Positions 56,751-64,000 of a stretch of DNA of 64,000 nucleotides are shown here, piece by piece. The stretch is from positions 61,463 to 125,462 of the forward strand of contig DATHAA010000092.1 of the NCBI GenBank assembly GCA_035296905.1, read 5' to 3'. The DNA is from DATEOR01 sp035296905. Lineage in GTDB: Bacteria; Actinomycetota; Thermoleophilia; Gaiellales; Gaiellaceae. How positions within the stretch are numbered: the stretch's first letter is position 1; every line of letters begins with the position of its first letter. Made by a program: the position numbers and the translations under genes. The notes under the pieces are model-generated. The model saw nothing but the letters and a program-made list of their open reading frames with translations. It was not told where the DNA came from and did not search any database.

Positions 56751-58664
56751 TCAGCCCGTAAAGAGCTGCGACTGCGGGTTCAGCTCGCGCGCCTTTGCGA
56801 GACTCTGCCGCGCCGCGGCGATGTCGCCCGCCTTCGTCTGGATGCGGGCAGCGACGAGCCATAGCCGCCAGTCGGACTGGTCGTTCTCGAGCGCATGGTC
56901 GATGGACACGTGCGCCTCGTCGATCTGCCCGCCGAGCTCCTGGACGAGCGCAAGCTGGAGGTACGGCGTCGCCGCCCACGGCTGAATGCTTCGCGCCGAC
57001 TCGGCGTGGTCGAGCGCTTGCACGAGCTTTCCGGAGTCGACCGACTCCTGGCTCTTCCGCACCTCCATGTTGGCGAACAGCGGGATCGTCTCTGCGACGA
57101 TGAGGCCGAAGGCGACGGCGGCGACCGCGATGCGGAGCACCGGGCTCACTCTTCGCCGCGTCTCGACCGCCTGCAGCCCGACGAAGGTGGACTCGGTGGC
57201 CGGGCCCGTCAGGAGGCCCAGCGCGAACATCGCCACCGCCGACACCGCGGTGAGCTCCCACATCCAGTCGATCCCCGCTTCGAAGAGGAACGCGGCAATG
57301 AGAGCCAGGAGCGCCGCGACCACGGCGCGTTCCTCTTCGCTCCGGCCGCCGAGGCGCCGCACCCCGGCGACGATGCACGACACGAGGAAGGCGGCGAGGA
57401 GCGCCAGCCCCACGAGGCCGAGCTCGCCGAGCGTCTCGAGGTAGAGCGAGTGCGCGTCGCGGACGAAGGCGGGGATGGAGGCGTGCTCGGCCCACCAGGC
57501 CTCGTAGGAGCCGGCGCCCCGGCCGACGGCCGGCTTCGTCTCCCACTCGTCGGCGGCTGCGCTCCACCATTGCCAGCGCCCGTTGCCACTCGTCGAAAAG
57601 AGGTGCTCCTGTACCGAAGCGCCGGTGAGCTCAGGGGGGATCTCCTTGAAGTGCTCGTAGCGCCTCACCGGATGAACCGCGACGATCGCGGCGAGACAGA
57701 CGAGGACGAGGAAGGCCGCGAACGCCGTCGAAGCGGCCCGGCTCGCGCGTGGAGGGGCGGGGACGACGCTTGCAAGCAGGCCGTACGCCGCTCCGGCGAC
57801 GGCACAGAGAAGCGCGATGAGAAGGGCAGCGCTCCGGCCCTGGCTCTCCGCGGCGGCCGAGGTCAGCGGGGAATCGACGAGCTCGTCCCGGGCGAGCAGG
57901 ACGGCGACCGCACCGGCCGAGGCTGCGCCTCCGATGAGAAGCGCTCCCGCCGTCGCCCAGCGTCGCGACGTCAGCGCCATGAGGACGACGATCGCGATCG
58001 CCGCGGCGACCCAGCCGCCTCGAGACGAGGTGAGGTAGAGCGTCGCGACCAGCGCGGGGAGCGGCGCGACGGCCAGACCGCGCACGACCGCGCGCGACTC
58101 CGCCGCAAAGTAGAGGAGGCAGGGGATTGCGAAAGCGACGAGGGTCGCGAGGCCATTCCAGTAGTCGACCGGGAAGCTCAGCCGCTTGCTCGCGGTCGGG
58201 AAGACCTGCGCGAGCTGGGCGGTGTCGCCGAACGAGTGCGGGAAAAGCCGGCTGATGAGCGCGATGGCCCCGACGGAGGTCAGCCCGAGCGCGAGCCCGG
58301 CGAGCCAGCGGCGCGCGCTTCCGCGTGGGGCGGCGACCACGGCCAGGGCGAAGACCGCCAGGAAGAGAAAGAGCCGGTCGAACTCGTTGAACGCCTTCTC
58401 CGGGCTCGCCGCCCAGAGCGCAGAGAGGCCCGTCCAGAGCGCGAACGCGCCGAGGAGGGATCCCGAGACGAGGGCGGCGCGTGGCACCAGGGCCGTGGGC
58501 CAGAGACCGGCCGCCGACGCGAGGACGATCGCCCACAGAACGACCACCGCGACCGAGTTACGGCTCGTGAGCCCGTACGTGCCCTCGTCCCAGGCAAGCC
58601 AGAAGACCCCTGCTGCGAGCAGAGGGGCCCACACGTAGGCGGCGAATTGTCGTCCGGTGGGCAT
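56751..58664 (-). CDS. O-antigen ligase/Wzy-family membrane protein with C-terminal TPR-like region
   Basis: The 637-residue protein has about 12 membrane segments. Its signature periplasmic loop includes GNGRWQWWSAAADEWETKP and GRGAGSYEAWW, followed by the classic VRDAHSLYLETLGELGLVGL with the loop histidine. Residues about 545-637 form TPR-like helical hairpins (ALDHAESARSIQPWAATPYL, AARQSLAKARELNPQ). It would polymerise or ligate undecaprenyl-linked glycans outside the membrane. It is the standard form, in contrast to the module-bearing relative at 48511. It is transcribed away from the glycoside hydrolase genes. Confidence 0.83.
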   Translation of the reverse strand: MPTGRQFAAYVWAPLLAAGVFWLAWDEGTYGLTSRNSVAVVVLWAIVLASAAGLWPTALVPRAALVSGSLLGAFALWTGLSALWAASPEKAFNEFDRLFLFLAVFALAVVAAPRGSARRWLAGLALGLTSVGAIALISRLFPHSFGDTAQLAQVFPTASKRLSFPVDYWNGLATLVAFAIPCLLYFAAESRAVVRGLAVAPLPALVATLYLTSSRGGWVAAAIAIVVLMALTSRRWATAGALLIGGAASAGAVAVLLARDELVDSPLTSAAAESQGRSAALLIALLCAVAGAAYGLLASVVPAPPRASRAASTAFAAFLVLVCLAAIVAVHPVRRYEHFKEIPPELTGASVQEHLFSTSGNGRWQWWSAAADEWETKPAVGRGAGSYEAWWAEHASIPAFVRDAHSLYLETLGELGLVGLALLAAFLVSCIVAGVRRLGGRSEEERAVVAALLALIAAFLFEAGIDWMWELTAVSAVAMFALGLLTGPATESTFVGLQAVETRRRVSPVLRIAVAAVAFGLIVAETIPLFANMEVRKSQESVDSGKLVQALDHAESARSIQPWAATPYLQLALVQELGGQIDEAHVSIDHALENDQSDWRLWLVAARIQTKAGDIAAARQSLAKARELNPQSQLFTG

Positions 58665-58759
58665 GTAAATGTCTCGTTTGGTTTCTAGGGAACCTTGGTA
58701 TTCGAGGAGCAGAATCCTCTAGGCTGGCGAACCTTCCGGAGCTGCCCAGCGGGATCCCC

Positions 58760-60211
58760 TTGGCCCCCACCCTCTCCGGTCAAACGTTGAGGATTTGTAA
58801 ACAAACGCGAATAGCCGTTGGTGTTTGCTGCGTCCTTTTCGCCCTGGCCGGCGCCTCCGCCTCCGCCGCGAGCCATCCGCTCGGCACGGCGATCGAGCAG
58901 CCCGATGCGTCGGCCACCGACCTGCGGGGCGCGTACTCGCGCATCCGGCACGCGGGCGCGAAGTACGCTCGCATCATTCTCTACTGGGACATCGTGCAGC
59001 CCACGCGCACGAGCTACACCTGGACCGAGCCCGACAAGCAGATCAACGAGGCGATCGCTGCCGGGCTGACGCCGCTCGTCACCGTCTGGCGCGCTCCCCG
59101 TTGGGCCGAGCGCTCGAGCAATGGCGAAGCCGGAACGAGGGATCCCGATCCCGTCGCGTTCGGCGCTTTCGCCAAGCAGCTCGCGCTCCGCTATCGGAAC
59201 GTCCACCACTGGGAAGCCTGGAACGAGCCCAACCTCGACCACTTCCTCAGCCCGCAGATTCGGGACGGGCGGCGCTATTCGCCGAGACTCTACCGCCGGC
59301 TCCTCGACGAGTTCTGGGTCGGCGTCCACTCCGTCGATTCGGGCGCGCACGTGGCGGCCGGGGGTCTCGCCAGGCGGTTCAAGATTCCGCCGCTCCAGTT
59401 CATTCGCGACGTCTTCTGCCTCAACAGCAAACTGAAGCGGGTTTCGTCCTGCCCGGTTCATCTCGACGCATGGTCGCATCATCCGTATACGAACGGCGGG
59501 CCGTTCACGAAGCAGGGGGACCCCGACGGCGTATCGATGGGCGACCTTCCGAAGATGCGCGAGACCCTTACCGCGGCTGCCGCGTCCGGGAACGCGCTGC
59601 CCGCGAGGAGTTCGATTCCGTTCTGGATCTCCGAGTTCAGCTGGGACACCGACGGGCCCGATCCTGACGCCGTCCCGATGGCACGCCACGCCCGCTGGGT
59701 CTCCGAGGCGCTCTACCAGGCGTGGCGCTCCGGGGTCACGCTCTTCGTCTGGCACCAGCTGCGCGACCGCCCCTTCCCTGCGACGCAGTACCAGTCCGGC
59801 CTGTATTTCTGCGGGGCGCGCTCGACGAGGGACGACGTCCACAGCCGCTGCGCCCAGAGCGGCTACTACACCCACGACCGGCGCAAGACCGGCTCGGTCC
59901 TCTCGTTCCGCTTCCCTTTCGTCGCCTACGCGAAGAACGGGCGCATCAAGGTCTGGGGCCGCACGGCCGACAGCAGGCCGCATCGAGTCGTCATCGAGCG
60001 CAAGGTCAACGGCAAGTGGCGAACCGTGAAGACGCTGACCGCGGACGGGTACGGGATCCTCTCCGCGAAGTGGCGCTCGTCGGATCGCACGCACGTCTAC
60101 CGGGCCCGAGTGCCCCGGGGCGCGCACTCGAACGGGTTCTCCCTGAAGAAGCCCCGCGGCATCTCCCTTCCCAACACCTGGGGCTGCGGCGGCCCGATTC
60201 GCTGCCGCTAG
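58760..60211 (+). CDS. Secreted clan-A glycoside hydrolase
   Basis: The 483-residue protein has a signal peptide (AVGVCCVLFALAGASASA). The (beta/alpha)8 barrel shows GAKYARIILYWDIVQPTRTS, the acid/base in WEAWNEPN (Glu156) and the nucleophile in FWISEFSWD (Glu292), an arrangement like GH5/GH39. The C-terminal domain (residues about 375-483: RFPFVAYAKNGRIKVWGRT, ending WGCGGPIRCR) is shared with the next gene. It should cut a beta-linked polysaccharide outside the cell. The start is a TTG at 58760; another TTG at 58787 lies closer to the signal peptide. Confidence 0.78.
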   Translation: MAPTLSGQTLRICKQTRIAVGVCCVLFALAGASASAASHPLGTAIEQPDASATDLRGAYSRIRHAGAKYARIILYWDIVQPTRTSYTWTEPDKQINEAIAAGLTPLVTVWRAPRWAERSSNGEAGTRDPDPVAFGAFAKQLALRYRNVHHWEAWNEPNLDHFLSPQIRDGRRYSPRLYRRLLDEFWVGVHSVDSGAHVAAGGLARRFKIPPLQFIRDVFCLNSKLKRVSSCPVHLDAWSHHPYTNGGPFTKQGDPDGVSMGDLPKMRETLTAAAASGNALPARSSIPFWISEFSWDTDGPDPDAVPMARHARWVSEALYQAWRSGVTLFVWHQLRDRPFPATQYQSGLYFCGARSTRDDVHSRCAQSGYYTHDRRKTGSVLSFRFPFVAYAKNGRIKVWGRTADSRPHRVVIERKVNGKWRTVKTLTADGYGILSAKWRSSDRTHVYRARVPRGAHSNGFSLKKPRGISLPNTWGCGGPIRCR

Positions 60212-60239
60212 CCTTAACCGTTTCTTGATGCGGCATGGA

Positions 60240-60268
60240 TTGTGGGCTTGCGGTTCGCCCACTATCGT
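60240..60268 (+). promoter_or_regulatory. Candidate promoter of the second glycoside hydrolase
   Basis: TTGTGG (60240-60245), a 17-base spacer and TATCGT (60263-60268) lie about 50 bases before the GTG at 60319. The match is moderate but the spacing is ideal. Confidence 0.35.
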
Positions 60269-60318
60269 GTGAGGTGACGGGAGAGGGCCCGACGGGACTC
60301 GGGGCGGGGAGGACGACT

Positions 60319-61827
60319 GTGGACTGCGGAAAGCTGAGGAGGATCACGCGCTGCACCCTTGCCTTCGGCGTGCTTGTGCTTGCGGTCGGCGCCTCGACGG
60401 CATCGGCGGCCAAGCTTGACACAGGTTTCCTCGACCCGAGCGCTCTGTCCCGCAACGACGAGTTCGAGATCGCGGACCCGAACGTGACGATGGAGGGCGT
60501 GGAGCGCGCGGGAGGAAGCATGATCCGCCTCTACCTCTACTGGCGTGGCGCCTCGCCGACGAGGCCCACGAACATCGAGAATCCCAACGATCCCGCGTAC
60601 CACTGGGACAGCGACTTGCAAGCGGACATCACTGAGGCGCGGTCCAGAAACATGGATGTCATGCTGACGATTCGTTCCGCGCCCGACTGGGCGCAGCGCG
60701 GCGGCCACGACAGCCGGGGCACGCACAATCCCGACCCGGCTCTGCTGAAGAAGTTCGCTGTCGCCGCGACGGCGTACTACAACGACGTGCACATCTGGGG
60801 TGTCTGGAACGAGCCGAACTACAAGAGCTTCCTCAGCCCGCAGTACAAGGACGGGAAGCTCGTTTCGCCGGCCATGTACAGGAGCCTTCTGAACGCCGCG
60901 GCCTTCTCCATCCACGCGAACCCGTTGAACAAGGTCGTCGCCGGGGAGACCGCGCCCTTCTCGCACTGGAACAGAAAAGGCAAGCCGACCGCGCCGGGCC
61001 CGCTGCTCTTCCTCCGCAAGCTCCTATGCATCGACTCCTCAGGGCACTCGACGTGCAAGACGAATGTGCACGCGGACATCTTTGCCACGCATCCGTACAC
61101 GTCAGGAAACGCCTTCCACCACGCGGTCAACGCGAACGACGTCTCCTTCGGAGACCTCCCCCAGTGGAAGTCGCTGATCAACGCGGCTTCGAAGGCGAGG
61201 CACATCACGAATCGAAGCGGCGGCCATGGCGCCGGCCTCTGGATCACCGAGTTCAGCTGGGACTCGAAGCCGATCGATCCGCGTGCCGTGCCGAAGGCTC
61301 TCCACGCCCGTTGGACGTCCGAGGCGCTCTACCGCACCTGGCAGCTCGGCATTCCCGTGCTCCTCTGGGGCCAGCTCCGCGACTATCGGATCAGCACGGA
61401 TCCCACCTTCGGTCAGTACCAGTCGGGGCTCTTCTACTGCGACGACACGCCGACGATCGACGATTCCTGTTCGACCGTCATGCCTCCGACCCAGGGTTCC
61501 GCGAAGCCTGCGCTCAGGGCCTTCCGCTTCCCGTTCGTCGCCTACGCCTCGAATGGGCACATCCGGGTCTGGGGCCGCACCCCGGACAGCACACCGCAGC
61601 AGGTCACGATCGAGAAGAAGACATCGTCTGGCTGGCAGCAATGGAAGTCGTTCACCGCCGGCTCGGGCGGCATCTTCTCCAAGACCTATGCGTCATCCAT
61701 GAAGAAGGGCCAGCTCCGCGCGACCGTCGGCCTTCCCTCCGACGACAAGTCGGTCGGCTTCTCGCTCGTCCGCCCGAAGGACATGCGTGTGAATCCCTTC
61801 GGCTGCGGCGGCGTCACTCCCTGCTAG
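60319..61827 (+). CDS. Secreted clan-A glycoside hydrolase, paralogue of the preceding gene
   Basis: It is about 502 residues from the GTG at 60319, which has GGGGAGGAC upstream and is followed by the signal peptide (TLAFGVLVLAVGASTASA). The barrel has SMIRLYLYWRGASPTRP, VWNEPNYKSFLSPQY (acid/base Glu165) and LWITEFSWDS (nucleophile Glu311). The C-terminal domain reads FRFPFVAYASNGHIRVWGRT and ends in FGCGGVTPC, parallel to the upstream protein, so the pair arose by tandem duplication. The two may cut the same glycan at different sites. The stop shares CTAG with the converging methyltransferase gene. Confidence 0.78.
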   Translation: MDCGKLRRITRCTLAFGVLVLAVGASTASAAKLDTGFLDPSALSRNDEFEIADPNVTMEGVERAGGSMIRLYLYWRGASPTRPTNIENPNDPAYHWDSDLQADITEARSRNMDVMLTIRSAPDWAQRGGHDSRGTHNPDPALLKKFAVAATAYYNDVHIWGVWNEPNYKSFLSPQYKDGKLVSPAMYRSLLNAAAFSIHANPLNKVVAGETAPFSHWNRKGKPTAPGPLLFLRKLLCIDSSGHSTCKTNVHADIFATHPYTSGNAFHHAVNANDVSFGDLPQWKSLINAASKARHITNRSGGHGAGLWITEFSWDSKPIDPRAVPKALHARWTSEALYRTWQLGIPVLLWGQLRDYRISTDPTFGQYQSGLFYCDDTPTIDDSCSTVMPPTQGSAKPALRAFRFPFVAYASNGHIRVWGRTPDSTPQQVTIEKKTSSGWQQWKSFTAGSGGIFSKTYASSMKKGQLRATVGLPSDDKSVGFSLVRPKDMRVNPFGCGGVTPC

Positions 61828-62558
61828 CCCTCTCTCCGCGCGACGGCGAAGAGCCCTGCGCCGAGGCGCGTGTCGTAGAACGGGCGCTGCGCGTAGCGGA
61901 ACGGCGCCGAAAGCGCCTGCGTCGCCAGCCCCGCGCGGCCTGAAGGCTGAAAGCGCCGGCCGCTTGCGCCGGTTCGCTCCTCCCGGCTCTCGTCCGGCTT
62001 CGCCACGCGGGCGAGCAGGTTCCGCGACTTCTCCAGCACGTGCCCGAGCGGGAAGCCGAAGGTCTGGAGGCGCACGTCGGCGTAGCCGGTCTCGCGCAGG
62101 AGCTCCCCGAGCGGCTCGGGGTCATAGCGGCGGAAGTGCCCGACGAAGCGGTCGGCCGCCGCGTAGCGGCGCTGGTAGAGCGGGACACTCATGAGGAGGC
62201 GGCCGTCGGGCCGCAGGCGCTCGCGCCAGGAGCGCAGGGCGGCCTCGTCGTCCTCGATGTGCTCGAGCACCTCGAAGGCGCACACCGCGTCGAAGGCGGC
62301 TTCCTCCGGGAGCGCGGAGACGTCTCCGCAGACCATCTCCCCCGAGCCGAGCCGGCCGAGCACGTCCTTAGCCGCCTCGCAGGAGATCTCGTCGGGCTCG
62401 ACGCCGACGTAGCGGTAGCGCGTCGCCAGCCGGGCGCCGAGCGCGCCGCGGCCCGCGCCTATCTCGAGGATGGACTCGATCCCGTCGAGCCCGGCGAGCG
62501 TGCGCTCGATCAGGTCGTAGCGGAGCCAGGCGTTGAGGGTGAAAGGCGGTGCGTCCAC
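61824..62558 (-). CDS. SAM-dependent methyltransferase
   Basis: The 244-residue protein has ESILEIGAGRGALGARLATR (SAM motif I), YVGVEPDEISCEAA, VCGDVSALPEEAAFDAVCAF and EVLEHIEDDEAALRSWRERL, a class I fold. It continues with a His/Arg/Tyr-rich FVGHFRRYDPEPL segment common in methyltransferases of glycan clusters. The acceptor is unknown. The GTG start at 62558 lies 23 bases from the divergent glycosyltransferase start, with TAGGAT (read on the minus strand) six bases upstream. Confidence 0.8.
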   Translation of the reverse strand: MDAPPFTLNAWLRYDLIERTLAGLDGIESILEIGAGRGALGARLATRYRYVGVEPDEISCEAAKDVLGRLGSGEMVCGDVSALPEEAAFDAVCAFEVLEHIEDDEAALRSWRERLRPDGRLLMSVPLYQRRYAAADRFVGHFRRYDPEPLGELLRETGYADVRLQTFGFPLGHVLEKSRNLLARVAKPDESREERTGASGRRFQPSGRAGLATQALSAPFRYAQRPFYDTRLGAGLFAVARREG

Positions 62559-62564
62559 GCCGTG

Positions 62565-62574
62565 ATCCTAGAAT
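62565..62574. promoter_or_regulatory. Overlapping divergent -10 elements (bidirectional leaderless promoter)
   Basis: ATCCTAGAAT contains TAGAAT on the plus strand (62569-62574, seven bases before the GTG at 62582). It also contains TAGGAT on the minus strand (62570-62565, six bases before the GTG at 62558). The two hexamers share two bases, and the whole gap between the genes is 23 bases. Confidence 0.5.
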
Positions 62575-62581
62575 CGCCGCG

Positions 62582-63685
62582 GTGCGTATCGTCGCCTTCG
62601 GCACTTACCGTCTCTGGGAGCAGCCGCGCGTGCAGGTGCTCTTCGAAGGCCTGCGCGAGCACGGGCACGAGCTCGTCGAGTGCAACGTGCCGCTCGCCGT
62701 CGACACCGTTGACCGCGTGAAGGCGGCGCGGCAGCCCTTGCGCGCCCCGCTGGTGGCGGCGCGCGTCGCGCGCGCCTGGCGCGATCTCTGGCGCAAGGCG
62801 AAGGAGGGGCCGGAGCCCGACGTCGTCCTCGTCCCCTACATGGGCCACTTCGACGTCCATCTCGCCCGGCGCCGGTTCAAGTCGAAGCCGATCGTGCTCG
62901 ACCACTACCTCTTCTTCAAGGACACGGCGATCGACCGCGGGACGACCTTCAAGCCGGAACTCGCCGCGCTCGACCGCATCGACAAGTCGGCAGTGCGCGC
63001 TGCCGACCTCGTCTTCGTCGACTCCGAGGGGCACCGCGAGCTCCTGCCCGAGCCGATCCGCTCCGAGGCGTTCACCGTGTACATCGGCACGCCAAAGGAG
63101 TGGTTCCACGCGCCCGAGCCCCGCACAGAGGGCCCGCTTCGGGTCGTCTTCTTCGGAATCTACACGCCGCTTCAGGGAGCGCCCGTGATCGGCCACGCGA
63201 TTCGCCTCCTCGACCCCGACCCGGCGGAGGTGCGCTTCACGATGGCCGGCCGTGGCCAGGATCTCGCGCGGACGAAGGAGCTCGCCGGCGACTCGCCCGC
63301 CGTGGAATGGATCGACTGGGTCGAGCGCGACGAGCTCCCCGCGCTGGTCTTCGAGCACGACATCTGCCTGGGGATCTTCAGCCCCGGCGCGAAGGGGATG
63401 CGCGTGATCCCGAACAAGGTCTTCCAGGGCGCCGCGGCGGGCTGCGCCATCGTCACCTCGGACTCCGTTTCCCAGCGGGAAGCGCTCGGGGACGCGGCCC
63501 GCTTCGTCGAGCCGGGCGACCCCCAGGCGCTCGCCGACGCGCTGCGCTGGCTGATCGCCGGCCGCGACCGCGTCTGGACTCTGCGCCAGGCCGCCTACCG
63601 CCGTGCCGTCGAGGCGTTCGCGCCCGCCGCGGTGGTCGAGCCGCTGCACGCCCGCCTTCAGGCGGGGGTCCGGAAGCGCCGATAG
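62582..63685 (+). CDS. Glycosyltransferase, GT-B fold
   Basis: It is about 367 residues from the GTG at 62582. The N-domain starts RIVAFGTYRLWEQPRVQVLF and the mid-region has DLVFVDSEGHRELL. The C-domain has LRVVFFGIYTPLQGAPVIG, VRFTMAGRGQDLART, DICLGIFSPGAKGMRVIPNK and VFQGAAAGCAIVTSDS, the K-V-F-Q/E-x-A-A-A-G donor loop of a GT4-like branch. It should transfer a sugar in the cytoplasm. Its stop codon forms part of a candidate -10 for the next gene. Confidence 0.78.
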   Translation: MRIVAFGTYRLWEQPRVQVLFEGLREHGHELVECNVPLAVDTVDRVKAARQPLRAPLVAARVARAWRDLWRKAKEGPEPDVVLVPYMGHFDVHLARRRFKSKPIVLDHYLFFKDTAIDRGTTFKPELAALDRIDKSAVRAADLVFVDSEGHRELLPEPIRSEAFTVYIGTPKEWFHAPEPRTEGPLRVVFFGIYTPLQGAPVIGHAIRLLDPDPAEVRFTMAGRGQDLARTKELAGDSPAVEWIDWVERDELPALVFEHDICLGIFSPGAKGMRVIPNKVFQGAAAGCAIVTSDSVSQREALGDAARFVEPGDPQALADALRWLIAGRDRVWTLRQAAYRRAVEAFAPAAVVEPLHARLQAGVRKRR

Positions 63686-63688
63686 CGT
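63683..63688 (+). promoter_or_regulatory. Candidate leaderless -10 (TAGCGT)
   Basis: TAGCGT ends seven bases before the ATG at 63696; its TAG is also the stop of the preceding gene. Confidence 0.35.
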
Positions 63689-63695
63689 TCGCGGA

Positions 63696-64000
63696 ATGCG
63701 CATCCTCATCACCGGAGGAGCCGGGTTCATCGGCTCGCATCTCGCCGACCGGCTCCTCGCCGAGGGACACGAGGTGCGCGCGCTGGACGACCTCGACCCG
63801 CAGGTGCACGAGGGCGGGGAGCGCCCGGACTATCTCGACCCCGCGGTCGAGCTCGTCGTCGCGGATGTCCGCGACCATGACGCGCTCGGCAAGGCGATGG
63901 ACGACGCCGACGCCGTCGTCCACTTCGCGGCCGCGGTGGGAGTGGGGCAATCCATGTACGAGATCGAGCGCTACACCGCGATCAACTCCCTCGGCTGCGC
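63696..64000 (+). CDS. NAD-dependent epimerase/dehydratase (SDR), 3' part beyond window
   Basis: The first 101 residues are visible: RILITGGAGFIGSHLADRLL (NAD-binding glycine motif), an acidic residue ending strand 2 (RALDDLDPQVH), VVADVRDHDALGKAM and VVHFAAAVGVGQSMYEIERY. The catalytic Tyr-x3-Lys lies beyond the edge. The start matches the family exactly. It is probably a sugar-nucleotide epimerase or dehydratase for the neighbouring glycosyltransferase. Confidence 0.85.
   Translation, partial: MRILITGGAGFIGSHLADRLLAEGHEVRALDDLDPQVHEGGERPDYLDPAVELVVADVRDHDALGKAMDDADAVVHFAAAVGVGQSMYEIERYTAINSLGC

Noticed and set aside
56895..58688. A plus-strand open frame of about 600 codons
   Set aside because: It is antisense to the ligase/polymerase gene. 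Its protein is Arg/Glu/Gly-rich without domains, as expected for the opposite strand of a high-GC gene, while the minus strand gives a clear membrane protein.
1..64000. tRNA, rRNA, CRISPR arrays, insertion sequences, prophage genes
   Set aside because: I looked for cloverleaf ends, regularly spaced repeats, transposase and integrase motifs on both strands and found none I could support.

Overview
The window is a gene-dense, high-GC bacterial chromosome segment devoted almost entirely to building, exporting and remodelling surface or extracellular glycans. Frequent GTG and TTG starts, G/C-ending codons, four-base gene overlaps (ATGA, GTGA, TTGA) and several apparently leaderless genes suggest an actinobacterium. 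The protein styles recall deep-branching Thermoleophilia-type lineages, but that placement is inference; no rRNA or tRNA is present. I saw no insertion sequence, integrase, phage gene, CRISPR array or tRNA. No gap between genes exceeds 300 bases.

Layout. (1) 1-8300: a partial sulfotransferase-like gene, then three copies of a two-gene glycosyltransferase cassette (a long GT4-type protein plus a short GT2-type protein). Copy A is on the plus strand; B and C are on the minus strand and face it; in C the long protein has lost its catalytic half. (2) 8556-13769: UDP-sulfoquinovose synthase (sqdB), an SDR epimerase, an alkaline-phosphatase-superfamily enzyme and a Wzx-like flippase. (3) 19663-13766, minus strand: a seven-gene unit with a LicC-like cytidylyltransferase, a glycerol-1-phosphate-dehydrogenase-like protein, a CDP-alcohol phosphatidyltransferase, an ABC-2 glycan exporter (permease and ATPase) and two sulfotransferases. 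(4) 19662-23357: two GT2 enzymes, a short sugar-phosphate transferase and an ATP-grasp protein. (5) 23399-27487: twin beta-propeller proteins and a second phosphatase-superfamily enzyme, facing an IF-2B-like gene. (6) 28337-33544: an ArnC-like GT2, a sugar 4,6-dehydratase-like SDR, an ATP-grasp ligase, a DegT aminotransferase and a flippase-like membrane protein. (7) 33563-37712: a large GT-C-like membrane protein, a GT2, a lipoprotein and a secreted membrane-anchored protein. (8) 37988-54084: a 16-kb, 14-gene operon preceded by a promoter and a hairpin-rich leader. It encodes a LuxR regulator, a degenerate receiver-like protein, the initiating polyprenyl-phosphate transferase, five GT4/GT26 glycosyltransferases in all (plus one further GT4-like), WecB, Wzx, an unusual Wzy, a VpsJ-like protein and a methyltransferase. 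(9) 54085-61827: two secreted polysaccharide-lyase-like proteins, a second Wzy/ligase and two secreted glycoside hydrolases. (10) 61824-64000: a methyltransferase, a glycosyltransferase and a partial epimerase.

How the genes fit together. There are two initiating phosphotransferases, two flippases, two polymerase/ligases and one ABC exporter, so at least two Wzx/Wzy-type products and one ABC-exported product are plausible. Sulfotransferases, sqdB and the cytidylyltransferase/CDP-alcohol transferase pair point to anionic (sulfated, sulfonated or polyol-phosphate) decorations. The dehydratase/aminotransferase pair points to an amino-deoxy sugar. Secreted lyases and hydrolases next to the polymerases could trim or release the polymer.

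Non-coding patterns: TAnnnT hexamers lie exactly seven bases before five start codons; one 23-base gap appears to be a bidirectional leaderless promoter; four of six convergent gene pairs share a single CTAG as their two stop codons. All similarity statements are by eye from translated sequence; no database search was run.
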